Of a DNA stretch of 64,000 nucleotides, positions 11,421-22,927 are shown piece by piece. The first letter of the stretch is position 1. The number at the start of each line of letters is the position of its first letter. The stretch is from Lyophyllum atratum (lineage: Eukaryota > Basidiomycota > Agaricomycetes > Agaricales > Lyophyllaceae), in the NCBI GenBank assembly GCA_014905825.1, contig JACGCN010000031.1:434001-498000 (forward strand). The letters are read 5' to 3'. The translations under genes were made by a program, and so were the position numbers. A model generated the notes under the pieces. It was not told where the DNA came from and did no database searches. It worked only from the letters and a program-made list of their open reading frames with translations.

Positions 11421-12748
11421 ACTGTCGAACTTGACTCCAGTCCTCATATATATTGTACATTCAATCGGCTCTTGCATTGCTTTCCACGTCCATTGTTATT
11501 ATTATCTACATCACGAAGTCATCGTCTCTCTCTCAGATCCCCAGGATGGCTGGAATCTGTGCTATTATCTTAGACACATCGCCCACGAATATTAGAGTTG
11601 CCCATCTGCTTCCCGTCCTTGTTCATTTATCGCTTATTTTTTGTTTTATTACTTGCTCTGCTGGAACGAAGTTGTATATCTTGCTGTATGTGTTTAGAGG
11701 ATGATGTGAGTCGTCAATGCCGATACGTGGTGGCTGTAGTTTTGACCAACTTGTGGTGCGGTTTTGGCTGCGGTTCACTCAGCCACTGCGACTTTTGCAG
11801 GATGGCAAATTGACTGGACAAAGAAATGACAGCGGTGGACAGTCAGTTGGAATATTGAGCGCAGCGCGCGAGAAATAAACGCGGCACTTGGTGGCGCTAC
11901 TTTCTGCATTTTCGTGGCTCACCACTCTAGTGAGGGAGATAGATCTATCTCCCTAGGTTCATTCATCCCATCTCGTATCTCTTCATTCTATTACCACTTG
12001 CTTACCATTTCACACCTTCCTGATTCGAGTTCGATTCGAGTTATACGATGTATTTAATCCGTAGTCAATAGTGCAACACCTCGCGCCATTGCGAGGGTCA
12101 ACTGCGATCCCGAGTGAGCGCTACAGGCCCGCTCATCTTAACATGGACGGCAGCCCATCAGGATGGATCGCATACGCGCAACGCTCATGTTCACGCGCGT
12201 TAATTCAGCTCGACGAAGTGTTAATCGCACAGGCGCATTTACCGATTCTGTAGCTATGCCTTATGGTCTCAACCAATGGATTACTGCTTGCCTTGAGACT
12301 GCCAAATTGGACCGTTGAAACTTCCATCTCACTCAGTCTTCAGAAGAAAGGGAGTCGGTCTTATAGAAATGACCTCTTCAACATTAACAGGAGTATTGTT
12401 ATAGAAGGAATGAAAAAGACTGATCAATTGTGACCCACACGGTACGGCTAAGTGATCACAACTGCACCATTGGTCATCGTGAATAATTGTCGGGTCATCA
12501 ACGTTCAACATTGACATTCTCGCCGTGGTAGAGCGCCTGGCTGCAACGACTAGGTACAGAAACTATCGTAGGTGTTGCATGACTAGATATGCAATCTCAG
12601 ATATGTGTATGAGAAATATTGTGCGCGGCTGCAGACACATCTATGCCTGAAGGAGAAACCCCTACCAACTGTTTTGCGCTGGGCATATCTCGAGATTAGT
12701 GCCCTATCTTTACCAGGTTGATGGACAGACATGACTGCCACGTATCAT
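11421..12748. other. Flank between the Ser/Pro-rich gene and kinase copy 1, with unit-1-specific sequence
   Basis: 11421-11750 is shared with units 2 and 3 and is probably 3' untranslated sequence. About 11750-12470 is present only in unit 1. It contains a perfect 22 bp palindrome at 11933-11954 centred on agatct, and a short direct repeat (gattcgagtt twice near 12022-12042). No ORF of note and no clear terminal inverted repeats were seen. Confidence 0.55.
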
Positions 12749-14177
12749 TCAAGGCTTGGCCCATGTTCTCTTGTCCTAATCTAATTTGGTCATGCCGAAA
12801 CAACGAAATGGGAAACGGACGTACTTCTTCGAACAGATATCGTAGGTTCTGCATGCCTTCGCGTGCAGCACTGAGGGTGTTGACAACTACCTCGCCAACC
12901 GACTCGTCCGGCTTTCGCAGTGGCCAGCGCGCACTGGCAACGGGGATGCTATCCCTGACCTCGTACCAGTGTTCAAGCGCTGTTTGTGCCGTTGGTCGCT
13001 TTCGAAAATCTCCCGTCATCATGATACCAATCAGGCTGTCCAAGAATTCAAGTCCGAGGTATTTCTAAATGAGCGTGAGATGTGCGCAACCGTCAAAACG
13101 TGGGGCAACGTACTTTCTTGAACTGCTTCAGAATGACGTTTCCCACCGTGAATACATCGAGCTTATAGTGATCAAAGGGTATATGGGTCGTGGCGAGCTC
13201 AGGTGGATCGTTGTCACGTCCACCAAGACCTTTTATGATGGGCGAATCGCCAGGTGAGAAACGGACTGCGTTGTCAAAGTCAATAATATAGTATCGGACA
13301 GGATGGTCAATTCGCGAAAGTGGTCTTAGATGCTCGTAGCCGTTCGGAGCGTAGCATTTCGTTGCAAAATGCCATCCTTGTGGAATGATAGGACTGGCAT
13401 CCATCATTATATTGATGGTGGTAAGATCCCTGTGCGGCATTGTTAATTTGGCTACAATGAAAATGCAACAAGAAAATCGTACGCATGGGCGACAAGGTGG
13501 CTGTGCATGAAAGCCATACCCTGCAAAGGGTTGTTTGTAAAATGCAACCTGTACCACGAGCTTGGCACGCACCTCCAATATTTGTGTAACAAAATCCACG
13601 ACCTCCCCACGCGCTCCAAAATCGGGGTTATTGAAAGCTCGAAGAACTGGCATGACCATGTAACTGACTTCCGGACGTTCTGGGTCTCGAAAGTCATCCA
13701 ATACCGGAGCACAGTGATTTTTCGAGTCCTGATGAGATGCCAGGTATCGTGCAATAGCCACCTCGTCCGTGATCTTGGTGATCCTCTTGATACAGACATG
13801 ATGGTCATCTTGTAGTCTTCGAGCGTCGAGAACCATGTAAACCTAACTTGTCAGAGAAATTCAGACCTCGTAGAATCCAAGGCAAGAAAAGGCCGCTTAA
13901 CTACTATTCCGTGCGCATCCTCACAATAAACGGGATTCTTTTCCGCCCCTGGCATCTTCCATGAAGCAGTCCACTGCGGATGGTAGCGTGGACGTAGTTG
14001 GTACCCCTTCTCCATGAGAAAATCGTATCGATTGCGCCATGGCTCTTCCCATGCCTTGAGTTTCGCGGGGTAAGCGTAGTTGCTTATGAGCTCCCAGACG
14101 GATGGTGGAGACTTCCTGCCTGATTCTGACGGTAGCAGAGAATGGCTAATCTGCGTTGGAGATGAGAGGGATGACAT
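12749..14177 (-). CDS. Divergent protein-kinase-like protein, copy 1
   Basis: This is a member of the large basidiomycete kinase-like family, whose members carry motifs such as RYYxIDF, the GRDxDxPEL block and HYKxDVFxxGNV. Six exons (14177-13902, 13842-13573, 13520-13483, 13429-13114, 13064-12825, 12775-12749) give 388 residues. Visible motifs: beta-3 lysine in VCIKRI (about K111), a possible alpha-C acid E119, catalytic loop HADLTTINIMMD (H194-D205), metal-binding DFD at 245-247 in place of DFG, and PPE at 270-272 in place of APE. HRD is changed to HAD, but the catalytic Asp and the later Asn are kept. The last exon encodes only DKRTWAKP. Donor choice after exon 1 was fixed by comparison with copy 2. 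The gene is divergent from the membrane-protein gene at 14479. Activity is uncertain; it may be a weak kinase or a pseudokinase. Confidence 0.85.
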
Positions 14178-14478
14178 GCAGTAGGAAGTGTGCTATATCC
14201 GTGATGATACTCAGAACAAAGAAGCCGATCCTACATATCGATGCCAGATCCAAACCAAGTCGGAACATGCCTCGAGGCGCACCGGTGACCTGATCCAGTC
14301 TAACTCATCATCTAATCACCATCAGCGGAACTCCGAACATGACCGTTACGCCCACTCAACCGTGGGGACGTCGATACCAACACCCCTCTACCATGAGGCT
14401 TCTGCAAGGAATATTTAATGGTATAACTGACATAAAGCCCCTCCTTTCTACCAGAATTCGCATTTTCCTCGCCTCACC
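14178..14478. promoter_or_regulatory. Bidirectional promoter interval, unit 1
   Basis: 301 bp separate the ATGs of kinase copy 1 (-) and membrane protein copy 1 (+). The matching intervals are 496 bp in unit 2 and 291 bp in unit 3. Shared elements include a taccatgaggctt-like stretch about 90 bp before the plus-strand ATG and aagtcg-like sequence near 14259. The arrangement implies co-regulation but does not prove it. Confidence 0.5.
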
Positions 14479-15505
14479 ATGGACCAGTCATCGAATATCT
14501 TCGCCTACATCACTGGGACAATTGCTCTCTTTGGTAGCATTACCTCCATGGTCTTTTACTGTCGCAACTATTTCCCAAGTGTGCGGATGATAGTTTTACA
14601 AGAAGTTTATAAAGGGACGAAAGAATACTACGAAATAGTACGACGGGAAGGCCTCGTTCCGCACTCATACACCGAACATGTCGAGGTCGATCTCAAGGAG
14701 TCCGTCCTCTGTCATTCTCAAGAATGATGGAATATAATTTCGATCTCTCACACAGGCTGGAGCACGCGATGATTACACTTCGAGAGGCTACGTGGAAGTG
14801 TAGGACCTCCGTTCAGGAGATCGTTGCGGCTTTCCAAGGCTTGTCCACAATGATTGGGAGGGTCATCTCACAAGTTGAAGACTTACGAGATGGAGTTATT
14901 GTGCGCGCTCATATCACTCAACTTTGTTGAAGCCGCCAGCTCATTGTCCATATGTATCAGACGGTTAGCGAGGAGCAAAGGAGAGCTCGGAGGCAGGTGG
15001 ATCCTACCACACAAGACGATTCCGGTTCCGGCGTCCCGATGGTCGCCATCAACGGTTCAGGTATGGCTTCTACCCATTGCAGACTCCTGTGCTCACAAAA
15101 ACATTGCCAGCTTGCGAACCTGCTGCCCATGGCAGCAGCATTTTGTCGTTTTTACCAGCCATAAATATTCCCAGCATACCAGGCTATGAAGCGCGATCGC
15201 TTGTGACAGGTGAGAGAACCATTAATGAGGCAGCTCGACCAGCCCTGAAATCCGATCCTTCATAAGGTTTTCTGTCATATGGCGATAGGGAAAATGTCCA
15301 GGTGTCTACCCTGCAGCCTACCTCTGGCTCTGACACGGCAAGCACAGCAGAAACTCTCGTCGACAGGTCCTTTGGTTTGAGAGCCCTTCCCATTTGGCTT
15401 CCCTTCAAACGATGGGGGTGGTCCATGACGAAGGCGAAGCCTGGGGACGTCGAATCCGGTCCGATCCAGGACGATGGTGTTTCCAATAGTGCCGTCGCCA
15501 CTTGA
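14479..15505 (+). CDS. Single-pass membrane protein of unknown family, copy 1
   Basis: Five exons (14479-14699, 14756-14900, 14961-15060, 15111-15209, 15267-15505) give 267 residues. Order: a short N-terminus (MDQSSN), one strong membrane segment at about residues 7-28 (IFAYITGTIALFGSITSMVF), then a helical, charged region (VRMIVLQEVYKGTKEYYEIV; HAMITLREATWKCRTSVQEI) that looks like a coiled coil to about residue 140. A polar linker, a short hydrophobic patch (ILSFLPAINIPSIPGYEARS) and a Ser/Thr/Asp-rich tail follow. There is no signal-peptide cleavage site, so a type III/N-out anchor is likely. No family is recognised. Splice sites are supported because the same five-exon model works in all three copies. 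It is paired head to head with the kinase-like gene. Confidence 0.75.
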
Positions 15506-17017
15506 GGCTGCCAGCGGTGCTGATAAGTTATGTTCCCGAGTTCCTTTGCTTGTACCATGCCATGCCTCTGCTTGTCTTCACCTCGTTGCGCTGTGTTTAT
15601 CGATTCTACGGACATCGCATTCCTCTCCCTATTTCAAACGATGTCCTCTTTGGATAAGCGACGCTTTTCCGCAGCCTTATACCCGTCGATCCGTGCGTAT
15701 ATATTCTCATAGCCTTTGGGCATGTAAAAGGTGTTCAGTACTTTGTTAGTTTCCAGAACAGTAGATGACGAATGGGAGCTGCCGCTGCTGCTCATGTCCG
15801 TTGCTTATGGGCGGCAGGGTTCCAGCCAACTGGTCTTGTTCGACCTGGAAGCCTGATGCCGAACACTCGTCGGTGAGTCCTTATCCCCTTGTGGACTTAG
15901 GTGGACCCACATCTGAAATTCGGACATGTCACCCTAGAGGCTTGCACCCTCGTGTCCTTGAGCCACGCTGGAAGTTGCGGAGTGCAGCACTCCGTTCTAT
16001 CCAGAAGCGAGGACGCCGATCAATGATTTCACAGCCTTCTGCGGCCGTTGATTCAAAGATTCTCATCAATGCATCATTCGAATCGACTCATCGATACAAG
16101 GCGTCTAGCTCAGAGGGTCACACCCCGCTGATTTGTATTCTGTGCTTTCCACCGCATTTCAAACTCCGGATTTCATAGGAGAAGCGGCTTCTCGCGCCCA
16201 GTGATCTGCTTTTCGTAGTCCTCGGCTTCTAGGGCTGTTACGTCTGCTTTGTGCCATCGCCACTCAGGCACCGTTGCAGCCGCAGGATTGAGTAGGAGGC
16301 TATGTGGCTCATAGTCATGTTTTTGCAGGATCTTTCATGCAATTATATCATATATCCAGCTATGCCCTCCGTGTGGTTCCTTTACTGTCTCATGACGACT
16401 AGAGTATACCACCTCCCAGGCAGTGCTTGACCTCTCGAACTTGACTCAAGTCCTGTACGCATAATTGGCTCTTACATCGCTCTCCACATCTAATGCTAGC
16501 ATCATTTACGTTACGAAGACATATCGCCTCTCCCAGATCACCAGCTGCAGGATGGCTGGAATCTGTGCTGTTATGTTACACATAACGGCCCGTAATATTA
16601 GAGTCTTCGTCTTCCTCCCATCCTTCCGCATTCAGCCCTTATTTTCCGTGACAAGACTTAGTCTGCCGATAAGGACTTGTATATTTTCTTGTATCGGTTC
16701 AGAGGATGATGTTCGTTGACGCCGACGCCGCACGGTGGCCGATCGTGCTTAGGTCAATTGTGAATGATGGGGGGGTCATCAACATCGACAATCTCGTCCT
16801 GACAGAGCTCTTGGCTGCAACGACTAGCTACGAGAACCATCATGCGTGCTACATAAGCGGATATGCAATCTCAGACCAGCGCACGAGGAACATCGTGCAC
16901 GGCCGTTGGTACATGTACGAGTGAACTTCGAGCAACCGCTGACCATTGGGTTGCCCTGATCATATCTCAAATTCAGCGCTCTTTACCATGGCGGTGGACT
17001 CGACTGCCCGATGTCAT
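15506..17017. other. 3' flank of membrane-protein copy 1 and start of unit 2
   Basis: The sequence is shared with the corresponding flanks at 19968-20894 and 24232-25040. Short ATG-led frames (for example around 15641) are not kept in the other copies, so this is best read as 3' untranslated and spacer DNA. The junction with unit 2 lies near 16400. Confidence 0.6.
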
Positions 17018-18446
17018 TCAGGGGTTGGCCCATGTTCTCTTGTCCTAAACGAATTCTGTTATGGCGAAACAACGAAATGGGCAACAGACGTACTTGTTCG
17101 AAGAGATATCGCAGGCTGTGTACGCCTTCGCGTGCAGCAGTGAGGGTGTTAACAACTACCTCGCCAACGGACTCGTCCGGCTTGCGCAGGGGCCATCGCG
17201 CACTGGCAACGGGAACGCTATCTCTGACCTTATACCAATATTCAAGCGTGGCCTGTGCCGTTGGGCGCTTCCGAAAATCTCGCGTCATCATGATGCTGAT
17301 GAGGCTGTCCAAGAATTCAAGTCCGAGGTACTTCTAATTGGGCGTGAGGTGTGGCCAACTTCTGAAACATGGGGCGACGTACTTTCCTGAACTCCTTTAA
17401 AATGACGTTTCCCACCGTGAAGACGTCGAGCTTATAGTGATCAAAGGGTATATGAATCGTGGAGAGCTCAGGTGGATCGCTGTCACGTCCACCAAGACCT
17501 TTTATGATAGGCGAGTCGCCAGGTTTGAAACGGACTGCGTTGTCAAAGTCAATGATATAGTATCGGACAGGATGGTCAATTCGCGAAAGTGGTCTTAGAT
17601 CCTCGTAGCCGTTTGGAGCGAAGCACCTGGATGCAAAATGCCATCCTTGTGGAATGATAGGTCTGGCATCCATCATTATATTCACGGTAGTGAGATCCCT
17701 GAGCAAGGTCATTAGTGGAGCAGACACGAAGGTGGAAGAAGTCGTACGCATGTGCGACAAAGTGGGTATGCATGAAAGCCATGCCCTGGACAGTTTTTTT
17801 TAAAAAGATGTTCTACTCAGGTGATGAACTCAGCACACACCTCGAGTATTTGTGTAATGAAATCCACAACCTCCCCGCGTGCTCCAAAGTCTGGGTCATT
17901 GAAATCCCGAAGTAGGGGCATGACCATGTAGCTGACTCCTGGATCTCCTGGGTCTTGAAAGTTATCCAGTACTGGAGCGCAGTGATTTTTCGAGTCCTGA
18001 TAAGATGCCAGATATCGTGCGATAGCCACCTCGCCTGTAATCTTGGTGATCCTCTTGATACAAACCTGACAGTCATCTTGTAGTCTTCGAGCGTCCAGAA
18101 CCATGTAAACCTAACTTGTCAGAGAAATTTCAGACCTCGTAGAATCCGATGGAACAGAAGGTCTCTCAACTATTATATCGTGCGCATCCTCACAATAGAC
18201 GGGGTTCTTTTCCGTCCCTGGCATCCTCCATGAAGCAGTCCACTGCGGGTGGTAGCGTGGACGTAGTTGGTAACCCCTCTCCATTAGAAATTCGTATCGA
18301 TTGCGCCATGGTTCTTCCCATGCCTTGAGTTTCGCGGGGTAAGCGTAGTTGTTTATGAGCTCCCAAACTGACGGCGGAGACTTCCTGCCTGAGCCTGACG
18401 GTAGCAGAGGACGGATAATCTGCGCTGGAGATGAGGGGGAGGACAT
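17018..18446 (-). CDS. Divergent protein-kinase-like protein, copy 2
   Basis: Same six-exon structure and motifs as the copy at 12749-14177: VCIKRI, HADLTTVNIMMD, YYIIDFDNA, GLGGRDSDPPEL. The terminal mini-exon (ending at the stop at 17018-17020) encodes DKRTWANP. The frame is intact after removal of introns. Exon 1 ends with DAHDII before a gttgag donor, which settles the splice choice for all copies. The catalytic-loop Arg is again Ala and the DFG Gly again Asp, so these changes predate the duplication or are selected. It is head to head with the gene at 18943, with a 496 bp interval. Confidence 0.85.
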
Positions 18447-18942
18447 GCCGGATGAAGGGTGTTATATCTGTGATGATACTCAGCACAAGAGAAGCCCGAA
18501 CATAGCGATGCCAGATCCAAACCAAGTCGAACCTGCCTCGAGGCGCACTGGTGACCTGATCTACTCGAGTATTATCTAATCAATTACCATCACACTGGAA
18601 ACAAAGAACGATAAGTGCCACAAAAAGATTTGAGAGATATTGAAAGATTATTCCAGATCTTCGATATTCTTTGAATATTCTTTGAGTAATGGAATATCTT
18701 TTGGATAATCTTTGCATTTTTTCCCCAAGAAGATCGATATTTGCATCCAGTGTCAGCCGAATTTGACTTCAGGCACTCAACCGAGTCAACGTCAACGGCT
18801 GTCAACGGGGAGTCGGGGACCGCCGATTCATTCAACATAACGACCAACGCCCTCCTACCATGAGGCTTTCGCAGGAATTTAAACTTATAACTGACATGAA
18901 GCCCTTCCCTCTAATCAGAAGTTGCGTTTTCCTCGCCTCACC
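18447..18942. promoter_or_regulatory. Bidirectional promoter interval, unit 2, with unit-specific AT-rich insert
   Basis: 496 bp between divergent ATGs. About 18600-18780 has no counterpart in units 1 and 3. It is AT-rich with repeated gatattcttt/gaatattcttt motifs and partly complementary arms (agattattcc near 18645 against ggaatatctt near 18690), which suggests a short foldback insert. Confidence 0.5.
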
Positions 18943-19967
18943 ATGGATGAACCATCCAACATCTTCGCCTACATCACTGGAGCAATTGCCCTCTTTGGTA
19001 GCATCACCTCCATGGTCTTTTACTGTCGCAACTATTTCCCCAGTGTGCGGATGACAGTTCTACAAGAAGTTTACCAAGAAACGAAAGAGTACTACGAAAT
19101 AGTACGACTGGAAGGCCTCCTTCCGCACTCATACGCTGAACATGTCGAGGTTGATCTGAAGGAGTACGTCCTCTGTCGTTCTTAAGAATAATGGAATATA
19201 ACTTAAATCTCTCATATAGGCTAGAGTGCGTGATTATTAGCCTTCGAGAGGCTACGTGGAAGTGTAGAACCTCCGTTCAAGAGATTACTGCGGCTTTCAA
19301 AGGCTTGTCCACAACGATTGCGAGGGTCGTCTCGAAAGTTAAAGACTTACGAATCAAGATTGTTGTACGTGCACGTATATCTTCATTCTGTTGAAGCCGC
19401 CAGCTTATGGTCCGTCTATATCAGACAATTAGCGAAGAGCAAAGAAGAGCTCGGACGCAGGTGGATCCTAGCACACAAGACGATTCTAGTTCCAACATCC
19501 CGATGATCGCCGTCAACGGTCCAGGTATGGCTTCTATCGATTGCAGACTCATGTGCTCACACAATCATCGCCAGTCTGCGAGTCTGTTGTCGATGGCGGC
19601 ATCTTGTCGTTTTTACCAGCCATAAACGTTCCGAGCATACCAGGCTATGAAGCGCGATCACTTATGACAGGTGAGCGAACCATTAAAGAGGCAGCTCGAC
19701 GTACACCTGATATCCGATCCTCCCCAAGGTTTTCTGTCATATGGCCATAGCGAAAATGACCAGTCGTCTACCCTGCAGCCTGCCTCTGATTCTGACACAG
19801 CAAGCATGACAGAAACCCTTATCGACCCGCCTTCTGGTTTGGGGACCCTTCGCCTTTGGCCGCCCTTCAAACGGTGGGGGCGGTCCATGACGAAGGCGAA
19901 GGGTGGAGACATCGAATCAGGTCCTATTCAGGACGATGGTGTTTCCAATAGTGTCGTCGCCACTTGA
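18943..19967 (+). CDS. Single-pass membrane protein of unknown family, copy 2
   Basis: Paralog of the gene at 14479-15505 with the same five-exon model. The start MDEPSNIFAYITGAIALFG leads into the same membrane segment, then SVRMTVLQEVYQETKEYYEI and the helical region LECVIISLREATWKCRTSVQ. The last exon starts with GFLSYGHSENDQSS after an intron beginning gtgagcg. It ends SNSVVAT, matching copy 1. The upstream in-frame ATG at 18922 is not used here because copies 1 and 3 start at the position equal to 18943. No disabling change is seen. Confidence 0.75.
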
Positions 19968-21497
19968 GGCTGCCGAGGTGCTGATAACTTATGTTTCGCA
20001 TTTCCGTTGCTTGTACCGTGCCATGCTTGTCTCCTCCTCCTTGCGCTGTGTTTATCGATTGTACGGACATCGCATCCCTCTCCCTATTTCAAACCATGTC
20101 CTCTTTCGATAAGCGACGCTTTCCTCACAGCCTTATACCCCTCGATCTGTGCGTATTTATTTTCATAGCCTTTGGGCATGTAAATGGTGTGCATTACTTA
20201 GTGAATTTCCAGAAGATTAAATTATGAACGGGAGCTGCCGCTGCTGCTCACCTCCATTCGTTATGGGCGGCAGGGTTCCAGGCAATTGGCAATTCTCTTG
20301 TTCAACCTGGAAGCCTGATGCCGAACATTCCTCGGTGGGTCCTCATCCCCTTGTAGACTTAGATGGACCCACAACTGAAATTCGGACATATCATCCCAGA
20401 GGCTTGCATCCTCGTGTCGTTGAGCCACGCTGAAAGTTGCGCAGTGCATCACTCCGTTCTATCCAGAAACCGAGGACGAGCTATAATTTCACAGAATTCT
20501 GATAGGCGTTGCTTGCGTTGCTTCAAAGACTCTCATCAATGCATCCTCCGAATCGACCCATCGATACGAGGCGTCTAGCTCAGAGGGTCACACCCTGCTG
20601 ATTTGTATTCTGTGCTTTCCACCGCATTTCAAACTCAACCGGATTTCATAGGAGCAGCGGCTTGTCGCGGGCTCCGATCTGCTCTTCGTAGTCCTCACCT
20701 TGGAGGGCTTGTTTTGTGTGGTTTGTGGCATCGCCACCCAGCCATTGTTGCAGCCGGAGGATTTGCGGAGGATTGAGTGAGAGGCATATGTCGCCCATGT
20801 TTATGTCCTTGCAGGATCTATTATTCGATTACACTAAATATTTAACCATGCCTTCCCCGTATATTATTTACCCTCAAATGAAGACTAACGCGCAGCACCG
20901 AGTCCCATTCAGGGCTTAACCTCTCGAATTCGACTCAAGTCCTCATGCATATTATACGCAAAATTAGCTATTGCACCGCTCTACATGTCCGATGTTATTA
21001 TTATTTGCATTATGAAGGCATATTGCCTCTCGCAGATCCCCAGGATAGCTGGAATCTGCGCTGTCATCTTAGACACAACGATCCCCAATATCAGAGCCCC
21101 CCATCTGGCTCCCATCGTTGTTCATTTGTCGCTTATTACTTGCTCTGCCGACACGACGTTGTATATTTTTCGGTGTATGTTTATAGCATGACGTTCGTTG
21201 ACGCTCATGCGTGGTAATCGATCGCGGCTTTGACTTGTTACTTGTAGGTTATCATGAATAGTATTGTCGGGGTAGCCAACATCGACAATTTCAACGTGAT
21301 AGAACTACTGGCTGCAACGACTAGCTATGAGGACTATCGTAGACGTTATATGACCAGGTATGCAATCAAATGTCGTGCTCGGCTGTCGGTACATTTACGA
21401 GTGAACGAGAGACGCTAACAACTGTGTTGCGCTGAGCATATCTCACTATCAGCGCCCACTCTGTACCAGGATGATGGACATGACTAGCGCATGTCAT
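19968..21497. other. 3' flank of copy 2 and start of unit 3
   Basis: Spacer DNA shared between units; no frame is conserved among the copies. The unit 2/unit 3 junction is near 20895, where a weaker relic of the 10318 gene 3' end (agtcccattcagggct) is seen. Confidence 0.55.
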
Positions 21498-22927
21498 TCA
21501 GGGTTTGACCCATGTTCTCTTGTCCTGATAAAATTCAATCATGGCGAGATAACGAAAGCGGCAACGGACGTACTGCTTCGAAGAGATATCGTAGGTTGTG
21601 CACGCCTTCGCGTGCAGCAGTGAAGGTGTTGACAACTACCTCGCCAACGGACTCGTCGGGCTTTCGCAGGGGCCAGCGGGCACTGGCAACGGGTATGTTA
21701 TCCCTAACTTTGCACCAGTGTTCAAGCGCTGTTTGTGCCGTTGGCCGCTTCCTAAAATCTCGCGTCATCATGATGCTAATTAGGCTGTCCAAGAATTCAA
21801 GTCCCAGGTATTTCTAATGGGGCGTGAGGTGTGGCTGACGGTAAAACGAGGGGCAACGCACTTTCCTAAACTCCTTCAAGATGACGTTTCCCACCGTGAA
21901 TACGTCGAGCTTATAGTGATCAAAGGGTATACGAGTCGTGGAGAGCTCAGGTGGATCGCTGTCACGTCCACCAAGACCTTTTACGATGGGCGAGTCGCCA
22001 GGTGAGAAACGGACTGCGTTGTCAAAGTCAATAATGTAGTATCGGACAGGATGGTCAATCCGCGAAAGTGGTCTTAGATGCTCGTAGCCGTTCGGAGCGA
22101 AGCATCTCGTTGCAAAATGCCATCCCTGTGGAATGATAGGTCTGGCATCCATCATTATATTGACGGTGGTAAGATCCCTGAGCGGCTTTGTTAATTGGGC
22201 TACGACGAAAATGCAACAAGGGAGTCGTACGCATGAGCGACAAGGTGGCTGTGTATGAAAGCCATACCCTGGAAAGGATTCTTTTCAAAAATGTAATCTG
22301 TACGACGAGCTTAGCGCGCACCTCCAGTATCTGTGTCACAAAATCCACGACCTCTCCGCGTGCTCCAAAATCGGGGTCGTTGAAATCTCGAAGAACCGGC
22401 ATGACCATATAGCTGACTTCCGGACCTTCTGGGTCTTTGAAGTTATCCAACACCGGGGCACAATGGTTTTTCGAGTCCTGATGAGATGCCAGATATCGTG
22501 CAATAGCCACCTCGTCCGTGACCTTGGTAATCCTCTTGATACAAACCTGACGGTTATCTTGTAGTCTTCGAGCGTCCAAAACCATGTAAACCTAACTTGT
22601 CAGAAAGATTTCAGACCTCGTAGAATCCGACGGAAGAAAAGGCTGCTCAACTACTATTTCGTGCGCATCCTCACAATACACAGGGTTCTTTTCCGCCCCC
22701 GGAATCCTCCATGAAGCAGTCCACTGCGGGTGGTAGCGTGGGCGTAGTTGGTATCCCTTCTCCATAAGAAATTCGTATCGATCGCGCCATGGCTGTTCCC
22801 ATGCCTTGAGTTTCGCGGGGTAAGCGTAGTTGCTTATCAGCTCCCAAGGGGACGGTGGAGACTTCCTGCCTAAGCCTGACGGTAGAATAGGATGGCTAAT
22901 CTGCGCTGAAGACGAGGCGGATGACAT
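21498..22927 (-). CDS. Divergent protein-kinase-like protein, copy 3
   Basis: Intact third paralog. Exon 1 starts MSSASSSAQISHPILPSG, followed by the shared NYAYPAKLKAWE motif. The kinase motifs are VCIKRITKVTDEVAIARYL, HADLTTVNIMMD, YYIIDFDNA and GLGGRDSDPPEL, and the C-terminal exon encodes DKRTWVKP. Differences from copies 1 and 2 are scattered single substitutions (for example GMAFIHSH for GMAFMHSH), with no stops or frameshifts in exons. It is paired head to head with the gene at 23219 across 291 bp. Confidence 0.85.

Larger units (their letters stand above)
11393..16400. repeat. Tandem block, unit 1 (kinase-like plus membrane-protein module)
   Basis: First of three direct repeats of 4-5 kb. 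Homology begins inside the last codons of the 10318 gene (the gtatacc motif at 11394-11400) and runs through its 3' flank, a kinase-like gene (-), a head-to-head membrane-protein gene (+) and about 900 bp of 3' flank. Marker motifs shared by the units include aggatggctggaatctg (11543, 16550; one mismatch near 21042) and ggctgcaacgacta (about 12538, 16812, 21310). Unit 1 is the longest because it holds about 720 bp (11750-12470) that the other units lack. Confidence 0.85.
16401..20894. repeat. Tandem block, unit 2
   Basis: Second direct repeat. It starts with a decayed relic of the 3' end of the 10318 gene (agtatacca at about 16403) and contains kinase copy 2, membrane-protein copy 2 and the 3' flank. 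It lacks the 720 bp found in unit 1 but has about 180 bp extra in the shared promoter. Confidence 0.85.

Noticed and set aside
12528..12570. tRNA-like string gccgtggtagagcgcc
   Set aside because: The same place in units 2 and 3 does not keep tRNA features and no T arm follows.
13093..13836. Uninterrupted 247-codon frame in kinase copy 1 that reads HRDLTT
   Set aside because: It keeps two introns. The matching DNA in copies 2 and 3 has stops or gives LRDL, and splicing gives one consistent product in all copies.
15641..15712. Short ATG-led frame MSSLDKRRF in the unit 1 flank
   Set aside because: Units 2 and 3 change the start, frame or stop, so it is probably untranslated sequence.
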